Assembly (NCBI RefSeq): GCF_051124815.1
Contig: NZ_CP118489.1
Coordinates: 124,001 to 188,000, forward strand
DNA length: 64,000 nt
Direction of reading: 5' to 3'
From: Azospirillum sp051124815
GTDB taxonomy: Bacteria; Pseudomonadota; Alphaproteobacteria; Azospirillales; Azospirillaceae
Position 1 is the first letter of the stretch. Each line of letters begins with the position of its first letter. Of the stretch, positions 53,351 through 61,503 are shown piece after piece. The notes below the pieces were generated by a model that worked only from the letters and a program-made list of their open reading frames with translations, made no database searches and was not told the origin of the DNA. The position numbers were made by a program, and so were the translations under genes.

Positions 53351-53909
53351 GCCGCGCCTCCCCGGTGCGGCGGCGAAGCGCCAGGGCCTCCGGGTCGGCG
53401 CGGTCGCGCTTGCGCTTGTGGAAGGGGCGTTCGACGAAGTGTCGGGCGACGAAGCCGTCCATCCACAGCACCAGCGGGATCGGCAGCGGCAGCGCCTCGA
53501 TCACGTCGTCGCCGGCTTCGGCATGGGTGTCGATCTCGCCGGGGTCGGCGGTGACGGCCAGCAGCCGGATCCCGGGCGCCGGGCCGCCCGGCCGCAGGAT
53601 GACGTAGGCGCTGGGGCTGCCGCCGTCGAGGTTGTGCTTGTAGTTCTCGGCCTCGGTCGGGAACAGGGCGATCTCGGCGGTGCCGGCGTAATGGCGGGTC
53701 CAGTCCGGCCCTTCGGCCAGCACGCTCCAGTCCGGCAGGGTTGGGTCGGCCGGGACCAGCATCACCGGCTGCCAGCGCGCTTCGATCCAGGGATTGTCGA
53801 CGCGTCGCCGCTCCACCACCACGCCGACGCTGCGCCGCTCGGCGCGGTCGGGCGGCGAGGCCGGGGCTGCGGCGATGGAGGTGGGGGAAGACGGGAACTC
53901 GCTGGGCAT
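53343..53909 (-). CDS. DUF3305 domain protein
   Basis: About 188 residues: a Pro/Ser-rich N-terminus, then SVGVVVERRRVDNPWIEARW, HYAGTAEIALFPTEAENYKH, NLDGGSPSAYVILRP and PLPIPLVLWMDGFVARHFVE, PFHKRKRDRADPEALA. It pairs with DUF3306 downstream. The usual formate dehydrogenase neighbours are absent on both sides. Confidence 0.87.
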   Translation of the reverse strand: MPSEFPSSPTSIAAAPASPPDRAERRSVGVVVERRRVDNPWIEARWQPVMLVPADPTLPDWSVLAEGPDWTRHYAGTAEIALFPTEAENYKHNLDGGSPSAYVILRPGGPAPGIRLLAVTADPGEIDTHAEAGDDVIEALPLPIPLVLWMDGFVARHFVERPFHKRKRDRADPEALALRRRTGEARHD

Positions 53910-54057
53910 TGTCGGTGTTCCTGATGGGCCGGGACCGGAGAGCCGAAGCTGCACTCCGTCCCCTGTACAACGCGCCAAAGGTTGATTGGTGCCGCCGCAC
54001 GCCATGCTCCGACGGATGCGCCCGACGATCTCCCAAAGGCCAAAGGAAGGATGCGCC

Positions 54058-54504
54058 ATGCGCAAGATTGCCGCCGCCCTGCTTCTGTCGGGGTTCTTGT
54101 CCGGCCTGCCCCTGCTCTGTGCCACCGCACAGCAGGCGGATCAGCAACAGCCGCCGCCGCAATCCCAATCGGGGCAGGCCCAAACCGGAAAGAACACAGC
54201 GGCCCCGTTGGACTCGGGATCGAAGGAATCCGCCGGCGATGCGCTCGCACGCGATCCAGAGGTTCAGAAGAGTCAGCCCCCGCAACCGACACCGCAGGGC
54301 ACCCGGCCGCCCAGCGCGGCCAATTCCCCCGCCACCGAGGGCAGCGACCTTCAGCAGGCGCTCGCCGCCGTGCGCAAGGCGCCGCCCGACCTGAACGGCA
54401 ACCCGGTGCCGCGCCCCAACCAGTGGGCGAGCGAACCCGATCAGCCCAACGAGCCGACGCGGTCGCAGAACCCGTCGGACCTGACCAGCCAGGAAGTGAA
54501 GTAG
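54058..54504 (+). CDS. Small secreted Gln/Pro-rich hypothetical protein
   Basis: 148 residues. The signal peptide MRKIAAALLLSGFLSGLPLL is cleaved near ATA-QQ. The mature part is low-complexity, rich in Gln, Pro, Ser and Asn (QQADQQQPPPQSQSGQAQTG). A more ordered segment SDLQQALAAVRKAPPDLNGN, PVPRPNQWASEPDQPNEP lies near the C-terminus. AAGGAAGG precedes the ATG at 54058. No family recognised; probably periplasmic and intrinsically disordered. It converges on the phytochelatin-synthase-like gene, 7 bp apart. Confidence 0.75.
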   Translation: MRKIAAALLLSGFLSGLPLLCATAQQADQQQPPPQSQSGQAQTGKNTAAPLDSGSKESAGDALARDPEVQKSQPPQPTPQGTRPPSAANSPATEGSDLQQALAAVRKAPPDLNGNPVPRPNQWASEPDQPNEPTRSQNPSDLTSQEVK

Positions 54505-54511
54505 ACGGAGG

Positions 54512-55300
54512 TCAGCCGGACACCCGGCGGCTGCGGACGCGGATCAGGCCGCTGCCCTCCGGGTCCGCACGATCCGGCTTCAACATGGCGTCCAGCAGGC
54601 GGGCGTCGCTGGTCCAATAGGGCACGTACCATGTCCGGTCGGGGTCCATCACCAGCGCGCGCTTCGTCGCGGCGTCATAGGCGCCCAGCGGCGCGACGTG
54701 GCCGACGCCGACATCGCCGGTCAGCGTACCCTGGTCGAAGGCCAGCAGGATGATGTCGTCGGCGCTGCGCTCGTTCCCGGCCAGGATGCGGCGCAACTCG
54801 GCCAGCGTGGCGGGAGAGGCATCGCGCGGGCGCCAGACCTCCACCTCTGCGTCGATGTTGTAGGCGGCGAGGCTGCGGCGGACATAGTCGATCAGCTCGC
54901 CGAACGAGACGCCTTCGCCGTCGTCGGCAGTGGCGGCGCGCCAGTGGTCGTCGTCGAGCCGGTCGAGCAGTTGCCTGCCCGTCACCAGCCGTTCCGAGGC
55001 CAAGGCGGGCAGCCCGCGCAGCGCGTTCAGCATCATGGTCACGCTGGCCAGCGAGCAGGAGGCGCCGGTCGTCTGCGGCACGTAATAGGGGCTGAGCGCC
55101 CAATAGTCCGGCGCTGCGGCGGTGCGGACATACTCGCTGGACCGGGTGATCGGCACCGCGTCAGGGCCGAACTTCGGCTTCAGCTCCTCCAGCGCCCAGG
55201 CGGGCGTTGCTATGGGCGTTGCCGTGCAGGCGGTCCACAGCAGAAGGCCGCTTCCCAGGATTCTCGCCAAAGCCCCTGCGGTCCACGTCGCTTGCGTCAT
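54512..55300 (-). CDS. Phytochelatin-synthase-like cysteine peptidase (C83 family), exported
   Basis: About 262 residues with a signal peptide ending AWA before LEELKPKFG. The papain-like C83 core is present: YYVPQTTGASCSLASVTMML with the catalytic Cys, later GDVGVGHVAPLGAYD with His, and RALVMDPDRTWYVPYW with Asp. Bacterial members are half-size relative to plant enzymes and generally deglycinate glutathione or related peptides. The natural substrate and any metal link are not shown here. Export to the periplasm is inferred from the leader. Confidence 0.87.
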   Translation of the reverse strand: MTQATWTAGALARILGSGLLLWTACTATPIATPAWALEELKPKFGPDAVPITRSSEYVRTAAAPDYWALSPYYVPQTTGASCSLASVTMMLNALRGLPALASERLVTGRQLLDRLDDDHWRAATADDGEGVSFGELIDYVRRSLAAYNIDAEVEVWRPRDASPATLAELRRILAGNERSADDIILLAFDQGTLTGDVGVGHVAPLGAYDAATKRALVMDPDRTWYVPYWTSDARLLDAMLKPDRADPEGSGLIRVRSRRVSG

Positions 55301-55439
55301 CGGATAACGGTCTCGGCCCGTCTGGTCGGAAAAAGGTATGCGCCCCGGTCCGCCGCCTGGGCGCGGCCTGCATATGGTGCGCTGCGGTGCGGGAGCCAAG
55401 CAGCGGAAAGTCCGAAGCGGGTTCCTCCAAAATGCAGAG

Positions 55440-55486
55440 GGGCGGAGCCCGCGCCGTCCGATCATCGAACGAAACAGGCTCCGCCC
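55440..55486 (-). terminator. Hairpin after the beta-helix protein gene, probable terminator
   Basis: On the minus strand GGGCGGAGCC pairs perfectly with GGCTCCGCCC across a 27-base loop and is followed by CCTCTGCATTTTGG. It lies 60 bases beyond the stop at 55545. The large loop makes this a weaker call. Confidence 0.55.
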
Positions 55487-55544
55487 ATGGAAAAGGTCGG
55501 CACATCGGAGGCGTACCCCCGATGCGCTTATCCGGAGTGTGCGG

Positions 55545-58500
55545 TCAGACGCCGTCCCAGAAATGCTCCAGACCGACATGGGCGACGCCGTCGGCGCCCA
55601 TCTTCGCCCAGGCGAGGTCATGGATGCCCATGGCGAAGGCCGGCGAGGACGCCTGCAGCGAATAGTCGCCCCAATAGGCGTTGGTGAACATCGGCTTGCC
55701 GATCACGTCGTGGTCGCCGTATTTCGGCACGTTGTAGACGAGGTTGTTGTCGATGACGAAGTCGTTGGCGCTCAGCAGCTCGGTATAGTCGTCGAGCGGC
55801 AGGGTGCCCATGACCACGTTCTTGGTGATCGTGTTGTTGTGCGGATCGCCGGCGGTGCCGTGCACCGGCTGCCATTCGATGCGGATGAAATCTTCCTTGT
55901 TGTTGGCGATGACCGCGAAGTTGTTGGTCACCACGTTGTTGTCGCCGCCATGGATCTGCACCGAGGCCCAGTCGGCGTCCTTGATGAAGTTGTCCTTGAC
56001 GGTGATGCCGCCGGCCATGTCGTCCAGATAGATGCCGAAACCCTTCTGGCCGTACATCCAGGCGTCCTGCGCGCTGGTGGCAAGACCGTTGGCGTGCTCG
56101 ATCCAGTTGCCCTGGATGACCATGCCGGTGTTGGCGCTGGACCGTCCCAGGATCTCGATGGCGCCGTCGTCGGCGGTCTCCAGCCCGGTGTAGGAGATGT
56201 GGTTGTACTGGATGATGTTGTTGTGGTTCACCGTGTTGGTGGTGCCGCCGTAATCCTTGAACGAGATGCCGTAGCGCGCGCTGTGGTCGATGTCGTTGTT
56301 GGAGATCAGGTTGTTGTCCACCCCGGTGCCGATGATGCCGGCCACCGCCTTGCGCACTTCGCCGATGTTGCTGATCGTGTTGGCATAGATGCTGTTGCCG
56401 TTGCTGCGGCCATCCATCTCGATGCCGTTCTCGGCCATGTGGTTCAGCGTGTTGTGGGCGATCTGGTTGTTGGACGAGCCGGCGGTCAGCTTGATCGCCG
56501 TGCCGACGTTCAGGAAGCTGTTGTCGCTGATGTGGTTGCCGTCGGCATTGTTCAGCAGCAGGGCATCGCCGCCGGTGGTGGTGTTCTTGAAGGTCAGCCC
56601 GTCGATGGTCACGTCGCTGGCGCCGTTCAGCTTGACCAGCGTGCCCAGGCGCGGCACCTCGACCCCGGTGGAGACGAAGCCGGAGCTGGCCGCCTTGTAG
56701 AGAAGCTTGCCGTCCGTGTTGCGCCACGCGAACTCGCCGGCCTGATCGACGTAGGACGCGTTGTTCAGCAGCTTGTAGGTGGTGCCTTCGGCAAACGGCA
56801 GGGAGGCGCCGTTCTTCAGCTTGATGGTGTGGGTGGAGGCGTTGTAGCTGGAAATGCCGGTCAGCGTGTCGCCCAGCCGCTCGGCGTCCATCACCTGGAT
56901 CAGCGTGTTCGGCTGGAGGTCGGCGCTGGTCACGTCGGAGCCGTGGGAGCGGATGTACCAGCCGCTCGGGCCGCCTGAGGCCGCATCGGCGAACTTCCAG
57001 CCGCTGGTGACGTCGGCGGCGTCATAGGCGAACTTCTCGGCCAGATGCTGGCGGACGTCGCCGACGATCAGGTCGAGGTTGCTGGCGCTGGCCAGCTTGG
57101 CCGAATAGAGGCCGTTGCCCTCGCTGGTGAAGCTCTTCACCACCTCGCCGCCGCTCAGGACCGGCTTCTCGCCTGGATAGTTCTGGAAGCTGTGGCCGTT
57201 GTCGAGCGAGGTCAGCTCCAGCGTCTTGGTCAGGTGATAGGTGCCCTCGCGGACATAGGTGGTGTCGATGGTCGAGCTGGCCCGCATGGCGGCCTGGGCC
57301 TTCTCCAGGCTGGCGAAGGGGCCGTCGGTGCCGTCGGCGTTCGGGGCCGCCAGCTTGCCGGACCACGTATCCTTGCCGTTGGCGGCGACGTAGAAGGCCG
57401 GCTTGGTCGGGGCGGTCGGAACCGGGGTCTGGTTGATCGGCGCGTCGCCGAACAGGTCGGCGCCGGCCTTGACGTTCAGGGCGCCGCCCCAATACAGGCC
57501 TTCCTGGCCCTTGACCACGTCCTTGCCGTCGACGGCACCCTTGTCATAGGTGACGATGCTGTCGGTGGCGGCGACGGTGTGGCCGTTGATGGCGACCGAC
57601 TTGACGAACAGGTTGCGGTCGACCCCGTTCACGGTGGAATCGTTGTCGTACCAGACCTGGACGGTGTGCGCCTTGGTCGGGTCGATGTTGGCGGTGAACT
57701 TGTAGGCGGAGGTGGTGGCGGCGGCCTTGGCGTCGCCGATCACCTGACCGTCGACCAGCAGCTTGAAATGCGCCGCCTGTCCGCCGGCCGAGGTGCCGTA
57801 GGCGTTGACGACGATGTCGACCGCCTTGGTCGGGGTCGGCGGCGGCGGCGGAACATAGGCGCCGCCGAAATATTGCTCCGGCACGCCGAAGCTCAGCGCA
57901 CCGCCCCAATAGAGGGCCTCCTGGCCGGCGACGACATATTTGCCGTCCACCGGGCCCTTGTCGTAGGAAGCCATGTCGGAGGTCGAGGAAATGGTCTGGC
58001 CGTCGATGTTGATCGACTTGACGAACAGGTTGCGGTCGACGCCGTTCACGGTGGCATCGTTGTCGTACCAGACCTGGATCTTGTGGGCCTCGTTCGGGTC
58101 GACCTTGGCGGTGAAGGTGTAGTCGGTGGCCGAGGTGGCGTTGACCCAGGCGTCACCCACCACCTGATCGTCGACCAGCAGCTTGAAGTGCGGGGCCTGC
58201 CCGCCGGCGCTGATGCCATAGGCCTTGACCTTGATGGTCGTGGTCATGCTGGCCGCGGTCTCCGCGTCCGGGGAGGTGGCGGCGGACGAGAACATCGTGG
58301 CGGGCAGCGGCACGTTCAGCGCGCCCGGCCAGTACATCTCCGTCTGTCCGCCGATGACGTTCAGGCCGTCGATCTTGCCGGTGTCGTATTTGACCGACGG
58401 GTCGATCGACAGGATGGTCTGGTCGTTCACCTCGAACGACTTGACGAACAGGTTGCGGTCCACGCCGTTAACCGTGTCGTCGTTGTCATAGACCAGCTGC

Positions 58501-58697
58501 AGCGCGTGCGCCTTGTCGGCCGGCACGTTGGCGGTGAAGACGTAACGCGACTGGGTGGCGGAGGAGACGGTGGCCTCGCCGATGCGGGTACCGTCCAGAA
58601 GCAGTTGAAAATGCGGCCATTTTCCGCCGGCCGCCGTGCCCCAGGCATTGACCGCGAAGGTGACCTGGATCGTGCCGTCGGTGTTGGTGGTAGCCAT
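55545..58697 (-). CDS. Large extracellular-type protein: three carbohydrate-binding-like repeats plus right-handed beta-helix
   Basis: 1050 residues. Residues 1 to about 425 are three tandem units of about 140 residues, each with AYG.SAGGQA.HFKLLVD, V.YDND.TVNGVDRNLFVKS, and G.....YWPGAL or LYWGGAL, resembling calcium-dependent xylan-binding modules (CBM36/60-like). From about 440 to 1000 follows a pectate-lyase-like parallel beta-helix, with an early FYVAANGKDTWSGKLAAPNA and many N-x-I-x-x-N turns (NSFLNVGTAIKLTAGSSNNQ). There is no signal peptide and no obvious RTX calcium repeat. A polysaccharide lyase, epimerase or surface adhesin is plausible; the catalytic residues are not identified. 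Confidence 0.87.
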   Translation of the reverse strand: MATTNTDGTIQVTFAVNAWGTAAGGKWPHFQLLLDGTRIGEATVSSATQSRYVFTANVPADKAHALQLVYDNDDTVNGVDRNLFVKSFEVNDQTILSIDPSVKYDTGKIDGLNVIGGQTEMYWPGALNVPLPATMFSSAATSPDAETAASMTTTIKVKAYGISAGGQAPHFKLLVDDQVVGDAWVNATSATDYTFTAKVDPNEAHKIQVWYDNDATVNGVDRNLFVKSINIDGQTISSTSDMASYDKGPVDGKYVVAGQEALYWGGALSFGVPEQYFGGAYVPPPPPTPTKAVDIVVNAYGTSAGGQAAHFKLLVDGQVIGDAKAAATTSAYKFTANIDPTKAHTVQVWYDNDSTVNGVDRNLFVKSVAINGHTVAATDSIVTYDKGAVDGKDVVKGQEGLYWGGALNVKAGADLFGDAPINQTPVPTAPTKPAFYVAANGKDTWSGKLAAPNADGTDGPFASLEKAQAAMRASSTIDTTYVREGTYHLTKTLELTSLDNGHSFQNYPGEKPVLSGGEVVKSFTSEGNGLYSAKLASASNLDLIVGDVRQHLAEKFAYDAADVTSGWKFADAASGGPSGWYIRSHGSDVTSADLQPNTLIQVMDAERLGDTLTGISSYNASTHTIKLKNGASLPFAEGTTYKLLNNASYVDQAGEFAWRNTDGKLLYKAASSGFVSTGVEVPRLGTLVKLNGASDVTIDGLTFKNTTTGGDALLLNNADGNHISDNSFLNVGTAIKLTAGSSNNQIAHNTLNHMAENGIEMDGRSNGNSIYANTISNIGEVRKAVAGIIGTGVDNNLISNNDIDHSARYGISFKDYGGTTNTVNHNNIIQYNHISYTGLETADDGAIEILGRSSANTGMVIQGNWIEHANGLATSAQDAWMYGQKGFGIYLDDMAGGITVKDNFIKDADWASVQIHGGDNNVVTNNFAVIANNKEDFIRIEWQPVHGTAGDPHNNTITKNVVMGTLPLDDYTELLSANDFVIDNNLVYNVPKYGDHDVIGKPMFTNAYWGDYSLQASSPAFAMGIHDLAWAKMGADGVAHVGLEHFWDGV
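57440..58694 (-). repeat. Three direct repeats of about 420 bp encoding the binding modules
   Basis: The units start near 58690, 58250 and 57830. The segment GACGAACAGGTTGCGGTC recurs at about 58443, 58019 and 57602. Units 2 and 3 are nearly identical over the VDRNLFVKS region at DNA level, indicating recent duplication or gene conversion; unit 1 is more diverged. Confidence 0.85.
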
Positions 58698-59099
58698 TTT
58701 GGAACTCCGCTTTATGGGTATCGCCTCGTTCCGCAGGCTCGTCCGTTAGCCTTAATCGCGTACTAACACTTATGGTTAGGAAATTATGAATGAGGGGGTT
58801 TCCCGTGGCAGAACTGAGACAAAAATGGGATATCGCCGATCGGGCATGATTTAGCCAAAAATGAAACTTTGACGATGCGATGAAGGATTGGGCATGCATC
58901 CGGCAGTTTTTTCCCACTCGACTTGAGCTTGGCCGTTCCGGCTAACGGGAGATGCTGCGAAACAAGCTCAAATGTCGAAATTTTGCGATGCTTCGACTTG
59001 GCATTTTCACTGCTGATCGGCGAAAGCGCTTGCCGGGCGAATGACGGGGCGAATGGAACCGAACGGCCCCGCGCCGCGTCTAGAACGTGCATCCCGACG
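58698..59099. other. AT-richer intergenic region upstream of two divergent genes
   Basis: About 400 bases, clearly richer in A+T than the surroundings, especially 58745-58990. It must hold the promoter of the leftward beta-helix protein and of the rightward permease. The tract ACTAACACTTATGGTTAGG (58760-58778) contains an imperfect inverted repeat CTAAC/GTTAG that could be an operator. No gene seen. Confidence 0.45.
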
Positions 59100-60308
59100 A
59101 TGCGGAGCGAAGCGGCGGAGGCGGCGGGCGTGGACGGCGGAACCGATGGCGGGCGGTGGGATGATGGCCGGGAACCGGGACGAGGAAGGGGTGGGGCACG
59201 CGTCGACCGCGTCAACCTCGCCCTCTGGCTGCTGGGCGTGCTGGCCGCGGCGGCCTCTCTGTGGGTGCTGCAGGCGGCGGCGTCCATCCTGATCCCGCTG
59301 GTGTCCGCCTTCTTCGTCGCGATCGCGGTGGCCCCGGTCGGCCGGTGGGTGCGCGGGCGGGTGCCGCGGCGCCTGTCCTGGCTCGGGCTGACCGCGTCGA
59401 TGCTGCTGATCCTGGTCATCCTCGCCGCCTTCTTCGGGTCCATGGCCCTGGTGGCGCAGCGGGTGGCGGAGGATTTCCCGCAATATGCCGAAGCGCTGGG
59501 CAAGCTGTGGGCGAAAGCGAACCACTGGATCCAGGGCGCCAAGGCCGACCTGACGGCGGCGCAAGGCGGCCAGGGAGCCGGACCTGGGGCTGGACAAGGG
59601 GCAGGGCAGGGTGGCGCGGTACCGGTCGACCCGATCACCGGCTTCGCCAAGACCGCCCTGTCGTCTGCCGGACAGACGGTCTCGACCCTGGTGCTGACCG
59701 TCTTCCTGTCGCTGCTGATGCAGTTGGAGGCGCCGGTCTGGCGCGAGAAGATCGTCATGACCCTGGGCCGCGAGCGCTGCCGCATGGCGGTGGAGGCGGT
59801 GACCGCCATCGCCCAACAGTTCCGCCGCTATCTGGTGGTCAGCAGCGTGCTGGGGCTGATCACCGGCGCGCTCTATATCGGCTGGCTGTCGCTGTTCGGC
59901 GTGGATCTGGTTCTGCTGTGGGGCTTCCTGGCCTTCCTGCTGAACTATGTGCCGGTGGTGGGGTCGGTGGTGGCCGGCGCGCTGCCCGTGCTGCTGGTCG
60001 TGGCGACGCAGGATGCCGGCACCGCGATGGCCGTCGCCGCCGGCCTGCTGGTGATCGAGCAGGTGATGGGCAACTTCGTGGCCCCGCACATGCAGGGCAA
60101 GCAGCTGGCCATCTCGCCGCTGGTGGTGATGATCGCGCTTCTGCTGTGGAGCTGGCTGTGGGGAGCGGCCGGCGCGCTGCTGGCGGCGCCGATGGCGGTG
60201 CTGATCGCCATCACCCTGAACCACGCCGACGCCCTGCGGCCCTTTGCCATCTTCATGAGCGACAAGAGCGACCGCGAACGCTTCGACGCCCATACGCATC
60301 CGGAGTGA
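59100..60308 (+). CDS. AI-2E family transporter (TqsA/PerM-like permease)
   Basis: About 402 residues. A charged Gly/Arg-rich N-terminus is followed by helices at about 40-120, a long amphipathic domain with DFPQYAEALGKLWAKANHWI, a Gly/Gln-rich low-complexity stretch (GGQGAGPGAGQGAGQGG), then the conserved C-terminal half with VVSSVLGLITGALYIGWLSL, FLLNYVPVVGSVVAGALPVL and PLVVMIALLLWSWLWGAAGA. Family members export autoinducer-2 or act as antiporters; the substrate here is unknown. The ATG at 59100 is the likeliest start, though the frame is open to 58923. Confidence 0.87.
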   Translation: MRSEAAEAAGVDGGTDGGRWDDGREPGRGRGGARVDRVNLALWLLGVLAAAASLWVLQAAASILIPLVSAFFVAIAVAPVGRWVRGRVPRRLSWLGLTASMLLILVILAAFFGSMALVAQRVAEDFPQYAEALGKLWAKANHWIQGAKADLTAAQGGQGAGPGAGQGAGQGGAVPVDPITGFAKTALSSAGQTVSTLVLTVFLSLLMQLEAPVWREKIVMTLGRERCRMAVEAVTAIAQQFRRYLVVSSVLGLITGALYIGWLSLFGVDLVLLWGFLAFLLNYVPVVGSVVAGALPVLLVVATQDAGTAMAVAAGLLVIEQVMGNFVAPHMQGKQLAISPLVVMIALLLWSWLWGAAGALLAAPMAVLIAITLNHADALRPFAIFMSDKSDRERFDAHTHPE

Positions 60309-60415
60309 CGGCGTCGGAGTGAAAGGCGAACCGCCATGTTGCGGCGCACAAAAGACACATAACTATAATTATGAAAAATACGTGCGGCTCGGAACCGGTG
60401 GCCCAGCCAAACGCC

Positions 60416-61294
60416 TCACCATTCGTCTTTGACTTTGCGTGCGCAGAATACCAGTTCGTCTCCGTCGAGTGGGCCGATCTGCGTCATGATCGGTTCTGCG
60501 GGAAGTGTCATTTCCGAGATCGGCGAAGAAGCGATACTCCGCGGAGAAGCAGAGAAGCTTCGATCAAGGAAAAGCGGATCGATGAAATTCGGATGAACTT
60601 CTCCCCAAAGAGAACTCCACGTGTCGCTTGCCGCTCTGTGTTCAAAGCTCCCGTTGGGGGTGAAGCTTAAAAACAATCCTCCCGCTTTCAGCAACTTGTT
60701 GGCGTAATGAAATACCTTCGATGGAGATGGCACATGCTCCAGAACATGAGATGAAAAAAAGCAGTCGTATTGGCCAACATTCCCGGCCTGCGTCACAAAC
60801 TCATCCATGTCGTCAACAGTTGTAATTCTCAGATTTTCCCTGGCAAAGGCGCTTCTGTTGCGATCGATTTCAAATGATGTTACAGAGTAACCGCTTTCCT
60901 TGATCTGCCAGCTTCCATAACCCCACGAACATCCATAATCGAAGATCATGCTCTCTTTGGACGGCAATATCTTTAGAATGATATCTACGATATGCGCATA
61001 GCTTTTTTCCGTTCCAGCGAATTTTAAATCCACCAACTCTCTTAAACGGTCGGGATCCGGCAGCTCCGTGGTGAATCCTTGACTGTATGAGGTCTCGTAG
61101 AATGACTGGTTGTTTGCAGGGTCATCGGTCGGCGTCCGAAACAGCATTGCGCACGACCCGCACCGGCGAAGTTGGGTCACAAAATACTTTCTTTCTATCA
61201 GCGAATTTTCCGCGCATCCGCAATTTGGGCAAAGATAACGCTCAGGTCTGGTCTGTGCGCCAAGGCAGCGAAACAGATAGGAAAGGCGCCCCAT
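60416..61294 (-). CDS. Class I SAM-dependent methyltransferase with N-terminal zinc ribbon, low GC
   Basis: About 292 residues. A zinc ribbon (YLCPNCGCAENSLIERKYFV and RRCGSCAMLFRTP) is followed by a methyltransferase domain with motif I IFDYGCSWGYGSWQI, the acidic residue in TSFEIDRNRSAFA, and the VLEHVPSPSKVFHYANKLLK, GGLFLSFTPNGSFEHRA block typical of Methyltransf_23 enzymes. Base composition is near even, unlike the strongly GC-rich flanks, and codon use is correspondingly AT-biased, suggesting acquisition by transfer. Relatives often sit in surface-polysaccharide or nucleotide-sugar clusters. Confidence 0.87.
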   Translation of the reverse strand: MGRLSYLFRCLGAQTRPERYLCPNCGCAENSLIERKYFVTQLRRCGSCAMLFRTPTDDPANNQSFYETSYSQGFTTELPDPDRLRELVDLKFAGTEKSYAHIVDIILKILPSKESMIFDYGCSWGYGSWQIKESGYSVTSFEIDRNRSAFARENLRITTVDDMDEFVTQAGNVGQYDCFFSSHVLEHVPSPSKVFHYANKLLKAGGLFLSFTPNGSFEHRAASDTWSSLWGEVHPNFIDPLFLDRSFSASPRSIASSPISEMTLPAEPIMTQIGPLDGDELVFCARKVKDEW

Positions 61295-61433
61295 AACTCT
61301 CCCTTCCGTTGCTGAAAATAAATTTTTGCATCCAATCGGAATGCCTCCCGTATACTGCCAAAGCACAGGGCGGGAAAGACTTAACGACTTTGGTGGCGAG
61401 TTGCTGGCAAGCAACCCTTTTGGACCCGGTCGG

Positions 61434-61473
61434 AAAATACGAACGCCGCCCGGCCTTGCGACCGGACGGCGTT
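61434..61473 (-). terminator. Terminator downstream of hpd
   Basis: On the minus strand AACGCCGTCCGGTC and GGCCGGGCGGCGTT form a stem with two imperfections and a GCAA loop, followed by CGTATTTTCC. It lies about 30 bases after the hpd stop. Confidence 0.8.
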
Positions 61474-61503
61474 GAGTATCTGTCTGCAAAAGCGCCTGAA
61501 GGA

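Noticed and set aside
55338..56978. Plus-strand open frame of 546 codons opposite the beta-helix gene
   Set aside because: Val/Asp/Gly-rich antisense translation of the repetitive beta-helix; the minus-strand reading has clear domain structure.
57440..58694. Regularly spaced repeats that could suggest a CRISPR array
   Set aside because: The repeats are about 420 bp apart, in frame and encode protein modules. No CRISPR array or cas gene was seen anywhere in the window.
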